Assembly (NCBI GenBank): GCA_018296165.2
Contig: JACKQL020000036.1
Coordinates: 186,001 to 250,000, forward strand
Origin: Termitomyces sp. T153
Taxonomy: Eukaryota; Basidiomycota; Agaricomycetes; Agaricales; Lyophyllaceae
Direction: 5' to 3'
DNA length: 64,000 nt
The notes under the pieces are model-generated. The model made no database searches. It worked only from the letters and a program-made list of their open reading frames with translations, and was not told the DNA's origin. Made by a program: the position numbers and the translations under genes. Below, in pieces: positions 11,362 through 21,441 of the stretch (position 1 is the first letter of the stretch; the number at the start of each line of letters is the position of its first letter).

Positions 11362-12498
11362 CAGGGTTTGTCTAAGTCTCTGCATGCCCTCAAATCCTTC
11401 AAGAATCAAGTGATTTGGAAAGATGACATTGAGCATCTTCTTGCTGTGTTGTTCCCTGCCAATGTGCTACTAGCAGCCAAGGCAGGGAGTATCTATTTTT
11501 TGCTAGAGCAGATGGTGGAAATGCCTTATGCTAGCTATTCCATATTTGTCTCTGATGCAGACAATCACCCAGATGATGAGGTGGAGGGCAGTGCACCTGC
11601 TAGCTAGATTGTGAGTGACAGGTGCATGAGTGCACCTAGAAAGGGATTCAGAGAATGAAGAGGCAGCAGCAGTTAGTGACAATGAGTTGTCTGAGGAGGG
11701 GGAGATGGCTCAACAGAAATGTGCCTGTAGGGCACATAATGCAAAGAAAGAGACCAGGCATAAGAAGCTGGCAGAGGAGGAGGCATGTCAGAAGAATGTT
11801 CTAATGGAAGAGGTGACTAGACAAATTCTAGTGGAAAATTGGGTGTTATTTGGCACTCTAATAAGTGTGTCAAGTGTGTCAATTTGTTCTTTGGTGGCAG
11901 GCTAGGCTGCCACTTCAACTATGGATGCTATAATAATACCATCTGAGTAAACAAAGATGCTGCCTGAGCAGCAGCACATGAGAAACATGAGAAGCAAGCC
12001 TATGTAGGCAAGCTCACACAGCTGACAAAGATTGCTCTAAAGGGCTTCCCTATAAATCCTCAGGAGCTCAAACAGATGCACAAGTTTGTGCACAATGAAT
12101 ATGGCAACCATTGACAGCAAATTGATGAGTATCAGTGGCTTGTGGAGTATCAGCATGTAAGCAAGAACATGCTGCCATCATGGCATGATAGGGCCATGGC
12201 AATGGTAGTGGATGATCCAGAGGTCAGTGATATCAGACTTCCTGTGCATCCTGTGGATCCTGCACTGTGAATGCAGGAGAGGCCCATCCTCAAGAGGACA
12301 GTGAGGTGGAAAGAGAGAGGTGGGCAATGTCCATGGACAATTGCTGGGGTATGGTCAAATGAAGTGGGCTGTACTCTGGAGCTGGAATCAATGGCACAAC
12401 ATGTGCTATATTACTGTCACTCTGGCATGCCAAATTCTGTGCTAGGACTTGCATTTGACTAGGCATATCAAATCCATTAGCAAACCATCTTTCAGTTT
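11362..12498 (+). pseudogene. Element X, middle part: unrecognised degraded ORF
   Basis: The plus-strand reading resumes after the copia LTR as GLSKSLHALKSFKNQVIWKD, followed by an acidic, coiled-coil-like Glu/Lys/Ala-rich stretch (about 11640-11850) and a segment near 12060-12240 with FPINPQELKQMHKFV and MLPSWHDRAM. Stops interrupt it near 11606, 11904, 12113 and 12268. No retroviral or transposase motif is visible and I assign no function. The frame is cut at 12498 by a solo LTR and resumes at 13556. Confidence 0.5.
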
Positions 12499-13555
12499 TG
12501 TCACAATCTGTTTCCAGACCTCTGGCCTCTTCCCCAAGCCACCCTGCCTCCTTGGAGTTCTCCCAGACTCACCCCAACCTCTGTCCACCTATGGTGTCCA
12601 CCTCAGCTAAGTCTGACACTTTCCTGGCAAACTTTGATGCATCCCCTGCAGGCCCCATCACTTTTCCTTCTTTTTCCAAGCCCTTGGCCCCCTCTGACAT
12701 CTCTCCTGACCCAGGCACACATCACTGGTTTGCTCCTAAAACCTACACAACCACTCTGGAACTCTCTGACAACTGTGCAGCAGACCACATTCCCATCAGT
12801 TCCCATCAGAATATCACTATGGCCTGCCATCTGATCAGAGCCAACACCCATCAACCCTGTGCAGCTCTGATGAGCCCTGCCATCACACCCTCAGTCCCTA
12901 GAGGAGGCCCAGTAGTTAGTATATAAGATGTAGAGTAGCATCTGTTACCTTAGTCTTGATATTGCTTTACTTGGTTACTTGTGTCCTGTGTTTTCTCTCT
13001 GTTATGTTTCCCAGTCTTCTTTCTATTTTAGTCTCTAGTTTCAAATCTATCTCTTTCTCAGTTCCATCTTGTCTTGATTCCATCTTGTCTCATCCATCTT
13101 GTCTCATCTGTCTCTGTTTCCTTTCTGTTCCTAAGTTCCTTTCACCTTTGATGTCATTATGAACTCTGTGCATATGCTACAACCCTCCAAACATTCATAA
13201 GTTAACTCTGGACCTTGCTCTATGCTTAGCCCCAGAACCCATCACTCTTAATTAATCCCCCATCAAACTCCAGCTCTGCTCCCATCAACTGCATAGCCTC
13301 CACTTGCTCTACAGTCTATACATTTGCCTATGGACTTGAACCTGATGCCCTTCCAAGCCCAATGCTTATTGTACCTGGTCTTCGACTTCCCTAGACCACC
13401 TCAGACTTGCTCAGACTGCTCCCCTCAGCTTCTCTGCACAAGTATCTGAAGTCCAAACCTCTCCAGAGCACTAGGTTATAAGTGCAGGACATTGCTTCCA
13501 CTTAGTAAGGATCTGCCCAGTTAAGCTGAGCCTCTGTGGTCAGCAGAACCTGACA
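12499..13555 (+). mobile_element. Solo LTR of the Tf1-like family inside element X
   Basis: TGTCACAATC to ACCTGACA, 1,057 bp, plus orientation, with TATATAAG near 12920 and CTTAGTCTTGATATT about 30 nt later. The 5-bp flanks (AGTTT and GGTTG) agree poorly, so the target duplication has decayed or the ends were altered. Confidence 0.82.
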
Positions 13556-14383
13556 GGTTGGCCTTAATACACTTGGTGTCTCCACAGGGACAGGCAAGGT
13601 CAGCATTTGCCAAATAAATGGCCTTTGTATTTGCATGCCCTGGTATGTACTAGGAAGCCATTGAGGCTTATAATCATGCACATCCTGAGGTGCTGTTTGA
13701 CAGTGCATTTGCTGCCTCTCAGGCACCAATTCACCAGCCTGTATTCCATGATAACCAAGCAGACCATATTACAGATGATAACATCATCCATGTCTTACTT
13801 CACAACTGTGTACCCCCCAAGTTTGTGAACCATTGTTATCTGTTTAGCATGGTATGCTTGGAATACTATTTTCACAAGCACCCCAATCACTCCAATATAG
13901 AATACTTCATAGTCAATGACTCTTGTTTTCAATGCCTAACAACATATGGTACTCTGGAGGCCATTGCCAAGTAGAATGGCTGGCACATTCCTCTGGATGA
14001 GAATGACAATTGCCTCAATGCCCTGCAACAGTGTGAGGTGGGCTTGAATGAACACTATGAGTGGTGCAGAATATATTATCTAGCAGGGATGAATCCCACC
14101 AGAGCTAGCCTGTGGCAGAGGATGGCAGCTTACAGCTTACCTCCTTGCATGCATGGGGTATCACTTACAGAGAAAGCTGGACCATCCTCATCAGATCCCC
14201 AGGTCCCAAGCCTTCAGCCTGCAGTGGCACTAGGCACCAGCTCAAGCCATTCTGATCTCAATGTGCCTATGCCACCACCCATTGACAAGGCTGGGTTGTC
14301 ATATGACTAGACACAACCTGCTCATTATTGCCATGCCTGCCCACAATGCATCTAAGACCATGTTGTGGTCTGAAAGGGGGGAG
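13556..14383 (+). pseudogene. Element X, right part: unrecognised ORF
   Basis: Two readable stretches, 13690-13974 and 14038-14310, are separated by a single stop at 13972 and form one protein. The first has VLFDSAFAASQAPIHQ and a His/Phe-rich core with NHCYLFSMVCLEYYFHKHPN. The second has WCRIYYLAGMNPTRASLW followed by a Ser/Pro-rich tail. This looks like a cellular-type or element-specific domain, not gag or pol. The AAAGGGGGGAG tract at 14374-14383 ends the part. Confidence 0.5.
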
Positions 14384-14620
14384 TGTAATGGGGCTAGTAG
14401 ATTCTAACTTAATTTGCATATATTAATTATATTTTATTATACTATATATTTTATGCATCTAGCTTACATAGCTAGTCTTTCTTGCTCTTACACTACATAC
14501 AATAATTCTAGTGATTGGGATACTTCTGTATCAGTATGAACATAAGATAATTACCACATAACATCATTACATTGAATGCACTAGCTTTTTTGTTGTGTGC
14601 TTTGGCCACTTTGTCTCTCA
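14384..14620 (+). repeat. Candidate LTR start of element X, truncated
   Basis: TGTAATGGGGCTAG begins directly after a purine tract, the usual arrangement of polypurine tract and 3' LTR. The sequence is AT-rich with TATA-like stretches near 14440. It stops at about 14620, where recognisable pol sequence of Tf1-like copy A starts in the other orientation. No matching 5' LTR was found. Confidence 0.45.
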
Positions 14621-15450
14621 GTCAATGTTAGGGTTGACATCCTACAGCCAAGAAAGTCCAAGCATGATCAGAGTTGATTCTGAAAGCTGAGTGACAAGGA
14701 GATAGACCTGGAATCTCAAGTCATTGTTGAGAGTGAGGACATTATCATGGTATTAGGTGATTCTAGTTGAGGCAGGGCTTCCATTAAAGAGCCTGGAGTT
14801 TGAGGGGTTTGTCAAGGGTGTTGTGGGAAAGATCCAGCTGGCTGCTAAAAAAGGTGCTAGAGGCTCTGCTGTCTACAAGGGCAGGGAGGACTATTGGAGA
14901 GCTATCAAATCAAGCATTGATGACAAATGATTGTGCAGACTTTGAACAGAGCTGTGGAGGGATCCAGGAAGCATCAGTTGTACTTTTGGAGTCCTTGGAG
15001 TGGGGTGAGACATTTAAGGCGATTGGTTCAGAGTCAGTTAGGCTCTCCTGGTCAAGGTGGAGGGTGAGGCTGGGCCACTCAATGTGGGGGTTGGTGGAGT
15101 GAAGCCATGAAAATCCTAGAACAATGGGGGTGGGAGCATGTAGTCTAGTGAGTAGTAGTTGGAGGTCCTGTTGTTGTTTGTTGGCAAAGGTCATGGCCAT
15201 TTCCATGCAGTGTGTGATGTCTCTGGTGGGGGTGGGATTGCCGTCAAAGAGTTTGAGGAGGATTGGGGTGGGAAGGCATTGGAGGTATTAGGGAGCAAGC
15301 ATCACCAAGGATTTGTTGATGAAGTTGTTGGTGGCACCACTGTCAACTAGAGTGGGGACAGAGTTGGCAGAGAAGGGGAAGGGTGGTGCAGAGAAGGAGG
15401 GTGTGGGAGAAGTGTGAGGGGAGATGTGCTGGGAGGGTGTCCAGAGAGAG
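14621..15450 (-). pseudogene. Copy A: tandem retropepsin-like domains
   Basis: The first domain keeps an intact aspartic-protease site, V-D-S-G-A-T, near 15332-15350. The second, 470 bp downstream, has V-D-S-R-A-S near 14866-14880. In each the site is followed by a matching L-F-D and an I-V-L-G-F-S-W type block (ILLKLFDGN..; IVLGFSWLHSTNPHIEWPSL near 15100). The second domain is cut by the 14620 junction. Several stops are present between domains. Confidence 0.8.
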
Positions 15451-15559
15451 TACCATTGCACAGAGAAATGCAGCCAGGGTGGAGAAGATATCGGTGTCTG
15501 GTCTGCAGTCTAGTGCATCTTCAAGACCTAAACCACTGACTTGTTTTCCATAAACTGGT

Positions 15560-18078
15560 AGTCACAGTCTTCTCTGTCAATAGTCCATATGGCATGTCCC
15601 ATCACCTGGCATTTAGGGCAACTACCAATGAAATTTCCCTGCTCACTATATAAGATGCATGCACCCTCTTTTCATTGCTTCTCCTGGGTCTCCTCTAGTA
15701 TGTTGATCCAGAGTCTGTTACAAATTTTGTTTGTGCATAAGGCTTGATCTTCAACAGGGTCCAGAGCATTGTCAAGGTCCTGGAAGATGTTAAGGTTGGC
15801 ATTCAGGGGCTCCAGAGCTTTGTGAAGGTCAGTGGTGTTGAGTTGGGCAGGTGAGTGGGGTCCTGGGAGTTGATTAGCACTGAGAGGTCCTTGGCCTGGG
15901 GGGAAGCAGGATGTGGGGTTTGCAGGGGCTGCAGGAAGCAAGGGTCAAATGCCATTGCTTGCTCTAGGTTGCCAGTTGGAGGTGCTGGAAGTGTTCTAGT
16001 TGGTCTGCAGTGCTGTGTTTTTGCTCCAGTCTTTCTAATAGCATTGTTTGACCTGTGTAATGAGTGCCTTGTAACCATTGTATGTAGTTTGCTTGGGTGC
16101 AAAGCAGAGGATGTCCTTGATGCATTGAAGTAGGGCACAGTGGAGGATGAATCAGAGGGCATTGTAGTTCCATCCTGTTTTGTAGGCCTTTTGTTTGAAC
16201 TGTACAATGAAGGTTGTGAAACATTTGTTGTTGTGCATTTGGAGATTATAGAGGTTTTCCTCTGCTTCTACTACAGTGTCAGATACACCAAATTTAATAG
16301 AGAATTCCTGTGTGAAAGCAAGCCAGTTGGAGAGCACAGGATTGTTGGGATCAAACTGGAGCAGCACTGTGTAGTGATCAAAGGCAATGCCTTGTAAATA
16401 CAACATGGCAAAGGCCACCTGTGAGCTTTCAAGCTGGAAAGTGATAGGCTTAGCTTGGAACATCATGAGGCATTGTGTCAGGAAGATTCTCCATTTCCAG
16501 GGATTGCAACTAGTGAAGAGTTCCAGCTTCTGAATGTTGAGCTTGCCTTCTCATGCCAGTGCATTGCAAGTGTTGTCCTGGGTGTTTTGAGTTCTGGGTG
16601 GGAGTCCAGCATTATAGTAGTAGTAGTATCAGTAGTTGTTTCCATTTCTACATTGAGGAGGGAAGTTGTCCATGGCCAGGCCCCATTCACCTAGAGGTCT
16701 GCCATTGGGAGGTCCCCCACCTGGGGGTTGGCCAGTGTTGCCTGGAGGTGGGCCAGGGGCTCAGCAAGGGGGAGGGGGTCCTCCAGGGGTTAGTGGTCCA
16801 AAGTGATTGTTTTTGGTGGGGGAGATGGGTAAGGGGACTGGCAGGGTTGAGGGAGGTTATTAGAGAAAGGGGGTTGGAGTGCTCTGGGGCTCATGAGTTG
16901 GCACAGAGGGGTTGGAGCATTCTGGCAAGGTTGAAGTGTGTTTGGGGGGGTGTGAAGGTCAAAATGAGGAGGCCTGCTCTGGAGAGGGCCTGGGATGCTG
17001 TTGCAAGGAGCAGGTTCTTTGCCAGGGTTTCCAGACTTGTCAATGTAGGAGAGGGTTTGGTTGTTATTGTCAATGCACAGAGAGAGCCTCTGAGTCCAGG
17101 GCTTGGGGGTGGCAGGTTGGTCCCAGGTATGGAAGGCACTGGAGATGGAGTTTGCCCTGGGACAAGTGGAGAGGGCCAAAGTGTGGGCAGCAGGTTGGTC
17201 AAAGAGTCCTCCAGTGGAGTTGAGGTTCCTCAGAATGTTGGACATGACATTGAGTTCCTCCTGCTGGCAAGAAATGGGGGGCAAGGCTTTGTTTTGCACC
17301 CCAGTGAGTTCTTCTTGTTGCACATGGAAGGAGCAAGTGGAGTCCAAAGAGTCTTCAAACTGATGGGAGTTTGGACTGGTATGGATTTCTTTGACTAGGG
17401 CACAGAGCTCATTCTGGAGATTGGCATCAATTTCCAAAGTGCCTTGCATAATTTTGGGGAGGGTTCCTCATAGATAGTGTTCATGGAAGTCAAGCGGCAA
17501 TCTGCCCAAACCTCCAGAGTTGCTGGGGTGTTGTGATAACCCAAGCCAACAAGGAGGGCACAAGTGCATCTTGCAAACTCTGTAAGGGAGAGGCAGAGGA
17601 AGTGGAGGACTTTGTCATGCTGCTGGACATAAGCTTCAACTTGTTGCTGTCTAGGGGAGGGAGGGATTTGAGTGGAGAATGGCAGTCAAGAGGAGGAATG
17701 ATTATCTGGTTGTTCCAGGGGATTCTGGACTGCAGTGGGGACAGGATAGGCATAGTAGTGTGCTGGTGGGAGGTAAGCAGGGTTGGGCACAGCAGGGGGT
17801 GCTCCAGAAAATCCTCTGAGGTATATGCAGAGGTAGTTACTATCAGCAGAGAATGTTGGGGAGCAGCACCAGCCTGGAGGAACTCCCTGATTGATGGAGG
17901 AGGCATAAAATGCCTGGTTTGGATCTGGGGTCCAATGACAAGGAATATACTGATCTGCAGGGGGGCCTGAGTAAAATGGAGCATAGTAATTTTTGAGTAC
18001 TGGCCTACCATAGATATCAGTTGAGTAGCCAGCAGGGTTGTATGCAGGGTTGTATGCAGATATTGAGAATGGAGTAAG
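15560..18078 (-). pseudogene. gag: Copy A: gag, broken
   Basis: Gag should begin near 18078, but the ATG of the other copies reads ATA here. A Tyr/Pro-rich N-terminal part (about 17500-18070) is followed by a conserved helical block (about 16790-17449). Next comes a capsid-like Retrotrans_gag region near 15964-16500 (FQAKPITFQLESSQVAFAML). A degraded zinc knuckle lies near 15600-15660. Frames shift repeatedly. Long plus-strand ORFs here (for example 16553-17398) are antisense shadows. Confidence 0.8.
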
Positions 18079-18082
18079 GTGG

Positions 18083-18095
18083 AGTCTTGATATTA
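18083..18095 (-). promoter_or_regulatory. Copy A primer-binding site (self-priming type)
   Basis: TAATATCAAGACT on the minus strand, directly after the LTR. It is the reverse complement of AGTCTTGATATTA inside the same LTR (near 18670-18682), where the RNA is predicted to start. Confidence 0.7.
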
Positions 18096-19062
18096 TGTCA
18101 GGTTCTGCTGGCCATGGGGGCTCAGCTTAACTGGGTGAGTCCTTACTAGGTGGATGTGATGTCCTGCACTTATAACCTAGTGCTCCAGAGTGGGTCAGAC
18201 TTCAGGTACTTGTGAGGAGAGGCTAGAGTGAGCAGTCCAAGCAAGTCTGGGGTGGCCCAGGGAAGTCTAAAACCAAGTATGTTCAGTGTTTGGGCTTAGG
18301 CAGGCATCAGGTACAAGTTTGTAAGCAAATGTATGGACTGTTGGGCAAGCGGAGGCTTTGCAGGTGATGGAGCAGAGCTGGAGTTTGATGGGGGATCAAT
18401 CAAGAGTGATGGGTTCCAGGGCTGAGTGTAGGGTGAGGTCCAGAGTTAATGTATAAATGTTTGAGAGGTTGTAACATATGCACAGTATTTGTAATGATGT
18501 CAGAGTTGAAGGGAACTTAGGAACAATAAAGGAAATAGAGACAGACAAGATGAGACAGAGTCAAGACAAGACAGAACTGAGAAAGAGATAGATTTGAGAC
18601 TAAAAATAGAAATAGAGAGAAGGCCAGAAAACATAACAGAAAAGAACATGAGATGTAGGTAACCAAGTAAAGCAATATCAAGACTAGAGTAAAGGATACT
18701 ACTCTATGGCTTATATACTAACTACTGGGACAACTCTGAGAATAGTGGATCTGGTGGTGGTGCTCATTGGGGTCACATGGAGTTGATGGGTGTCAGTTGT
18801 GATCAGTGGGCAGGCCATGGTGATATACTGATGGGATCAGATGGGGGCACAGGCTGCCCTGGGGTCATTGTGAGGTTCTGGAGTCAGACATTGGAGTTAG
18901 TCAGAGAATCATCAGGGTTTGCCAGAGAAGCATTGGAGTTGGCCAGAGTGGGTGCCAAGGGTCAACAGGGGCCAGGGAAGTTGAGGGGGTCTTGAGGAGG
19001 ACTCCTGGGAAGCAAGGCAGTTTGGAAAGAGGTCAGGGGGATTCTGGGAGCAGGTCATGACA
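18096..19062 (-). repeat. Copy A 5' LTR
   Basis: On the plus strand TGTCAGGTTC to GGTCATGACA, 967 bp. On the minus strand it holds the TATATAAG box and the AGTCTTGATATT start block of the family. Confidence 0.85.
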
Positions 19063-19233
19063 GGCAACACATGTCTGAATTATAGACAGAGAACTGATGC
19101 AGCCTAAGGGCTGAAACTGGGACCAATAGATAGGAAAAGAGAAGGAGAATAAGGTTAAACTATAAGGAGGGAGAATGGGACATCCCCTGGCAGAGATCAC
19201 TCATTGAGTTCAACAGCACAACCACTTTATAGG

Positions 19234-19353
19234 TGATAGCCACACTCCTAGCCACAAAAAATCATAATAACACAACCTGTATCTGGGACTAGCTTAAAAG
19301 CTCTCTTACTTACCCAGTATATTTCAGAACCTAAGCAGAAGGCAGCTCATTGG
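19234..19353. repeat. 120-bp direct repeat, left copy
   Basis: Starts TGATAGCCACACTCCTAG and ends CAGCTCATTGG; similar along its whole length to 20076-20195. It might be one LTR of a small non-autonomous element of 962 bp, but clear TG..CA ends and a target duplication are lacking. Confidence 0.7.
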
Positions 19354-20075
19354 TCATATCAAAACAAGTTTTTTCATGAGACTAATGAGAGCTTCAAGTC
19401 ATGACAATCACATGACTGCATCACCTAAAGAGCAATTAATTCAGAGTTATTGAGGAGGCTAAGACAAGTGAGATAAGAGGAAACCTAGATAGGTTGGCCA
19501 TGACTTATGAAAAGAAATGGAATTCTTTGAGTCCTAAAGAGTTCTTGAGTGTGGGATCCCCCTTTCAAGAGAGGGGGGACCAAAACTCAAGCTACTACTA
19601 GGGACTGCAGAGGAGCAATTAGATGTAGAAATGTAATGCAATGTAATAGGGGTGGTAGGGGGATCTAAAACACTTATGCATGACATATTTGTGGGTCTAA
19701 TCTAATGATACTGTGAGCACAAGTACATACCTGCAAGCACAGTGTGAGATGATGGATTCTCAACCTTGCACCTGCAGGTTCATATGAATATGTAACAATG
19801 AGACGATGAGAAGAGATGGGCCAGGTATGACAAGGGTGAAAGGGTTATGGTAATCTAGTCTTCACCCAAATCAACCCTAGGCAACCCCCATCACCTTGCC
19901 TGTTCTATTAATAGTCACTCATCTTTCAGAGACAAATTACAATGACTGTGGCTCTATAGGTGAGCTATACTAACTCACAGAACATAAGCACTTGGAAACA
20001 AATTATATTGACTATTCCCATCTAGTCTTGAGCAACTGGAAGATAGTTTACACATTACCACACCCACCTCTTCCA

Positions 20076-20195
20076 TGATAGCTGCACTCCTAGTCACAGA
20101 AAATCATAATAACACAATCTGCATTCAGGACCACCTTAAAAGCTTTCCCACTTACCCAGTATATTTCAGAACCTATATGGAGGGCGGCTCATTGG
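20076..20195. repeat. 120-bp direct repeat, right copy
   Basis: Starts TGATAGCTGCACTCCTAG and ends CGGCTCATTGG. Differences from the left copy are mostly transitions. Confidence 0.7.
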
Positions 20196-20530
20196 CAAAA
20201 TTCTAAATCTACTATGTCGTGGCTATAACAATTTTTCTTACAAGAGTTAGATGTATCCCTATAAGCTCATAAGCTGATTGAACCATCGATCCTTCACAAG
20301 AGGTATCGCTGAAAAGAAGACAGGAAATGTTGTTGTTGGCTGCATTTTGACCTTCCCTGACAATTGCCATGCAGGCTATCAGGAAGGCTTCGAATGAGCC
20401 GACTCAAGTAGGGATAAGAGTTGGGCAGACCGATATGGGCGCGATTGGGCGAGGAGGAAAAAGACCTTACAACATCTTCAGAGACTAAGACAAGGATGAT
20501 AATAGAAAGGTATCAAGGCAGAACACAGAT

Positions 20531-21127
20531 TCAAAAACCTGGCGCACAACTTAATCAGGTTGAATAGAAAAGTTGAAAAAGATGGGAACTCACAACAATC
20601 ACAGTCGAAGGGGCACAATGGAGTGTCTGAATCCAGACGTGAAAGGCGAGAAAAGATAATGAATGCCATGCTTACCACCTCCCTCATCATGTATACCAAG
20701 TTCCTCTTCCTTGTATATAAGCCAACCTTCCTCTGTCGTTTTGCCTAGCAAAAGAGTGATCAAAAACAACACGTCAAGTGGACGACAAGTACTAACGAGA
20801 CTGCGACCCTCGAGAATCACTGAATTTCATGTCATCCACCATGTCCGCCTTTACCGAAGAATTCTGGGATCTCGACTTGTTCTCAATTTTTGGCCTTTTG
20901 GTTTTTGCGACGTTGATAGATGTATCAAGGACAGTCTCGGGAGTGATGTTGCGTCGATCTATAGTTGGTTCGTCTCGTTTGCGTTTCGTGGTCTTGTTTT
21001 TCTCCTTCTTGATGGAGGAGGAAGATACTGGAGGGACGGGCTGGGTGATGGAATCTTTACCCTTGAGAGCAAAAATATCATCGATTTCGGACATTGGTGG
21101 CTGGTTGTTTGATGGAACTGGATGCAT
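20531..21127 (-). CDS. DUF1764 family protein, four exons
   Basis: A small conserved eukaryotic protein of unknown role. Exons: 21127-20797, 20744-20676, 20626-20594 and 20538-20531; introns of 52, 49 and 55 nt, all GT..AG. The spliced frame gives 146 aa. Family hallmarks are present: EIDDIF near the N terminus, a Lys/Arg-rich Ser-rich middle (KRKRDE, likely nuclear), SDSRGSQSRKTTEEGW, YKEEELGI, and the terminal DTPLCPFDCDCCF. The last exon is only 8 nt and restores the invariant -CCF end and stop; without it the reading runs into unrelated sequence. Translation may instead start at the internal Met of MSEIDDIF (21094). It diverges from the SWI1-like gene across 314 bp. Function unknown. Confidence 0.88.
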
Positions 21128-21441
21128 TTTTTTTTGATTATGTACTAGTTGTTACGCTATCAATGTCACCCCTGTAACGGTCACCTGTCGAAGTTGACTT
21201 CTGGGATCCTATGGCACGATTAACGAACTTCGAAGGATTGTGTAACTATGAGATGTGTTCAAGGGGCATAAGGATTGCTTTGATAGATTTAGAAAGAGTC
21301 AAGTTGGTACCGATATCTGTATCAAGCGAAGACTGACTGAAATTCGTATATATTATCGAAGTCCGGATTTGGCAGAGTGTGAAACGCAAAGTTGACCACA
21401 GCCCACACTGACCGCCATTAGCGTCGCCCATAGGCTGCCCT
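21128..21441. promoter_or_regulatory. Divergent promoter region of the DUF1764 and SWI1-like genes
   Basis: 314 bp between two divergent start codons. No clear TATA box. A short T-tract precedes the DUF1764 start and a GC-rich stretch (about 21408-21430) precedes the SWI1 start. No repeat sequence. Confidence 0.45.

Larger units (their letters stand above)
14621..19062 (-). mobile_element. Tf1/sushi-like retrotransposon copy A, truncated after the protease region
   Basis: Minus-strand order: 5' LTR (18096-19062), primer-binding site (18083-18095), gag, zinc knuckle, tandem retropepsins. It ends abruptly at 14621 inside the second retropepsin domain, at the segment equivalent to copy B 47327. 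RT, integrase, the antisense gene and the 3' LTR are missing. Confidence 0.88.
19063..20530. other. Gene-free spacer with repeat remnants
   Basis: No supportable gene. It holds the 120-bp direct repeat pair (19234-19353, 20076-20195). From about 20196 the sequence becomes CpG-richer and unrepeated, which marks the edge of the host gene island. Confidence 0.6.

Noticed and set aside
14384..14620. Possible solo LTR of the Tf1-like family
   Set aside because: Its TGTAATGGGG start and AT-rich body do not match the TGTCA family; kept only as a candidate LTR of element X.
16553..17398. 281-aa plus-strand ORF (with a similar one at 49258-49734)
   Set aside because: It lies antisense to the gag of copies A and B, has biased composition, and its overlapping frames show the real gag blocks on the minus strand.
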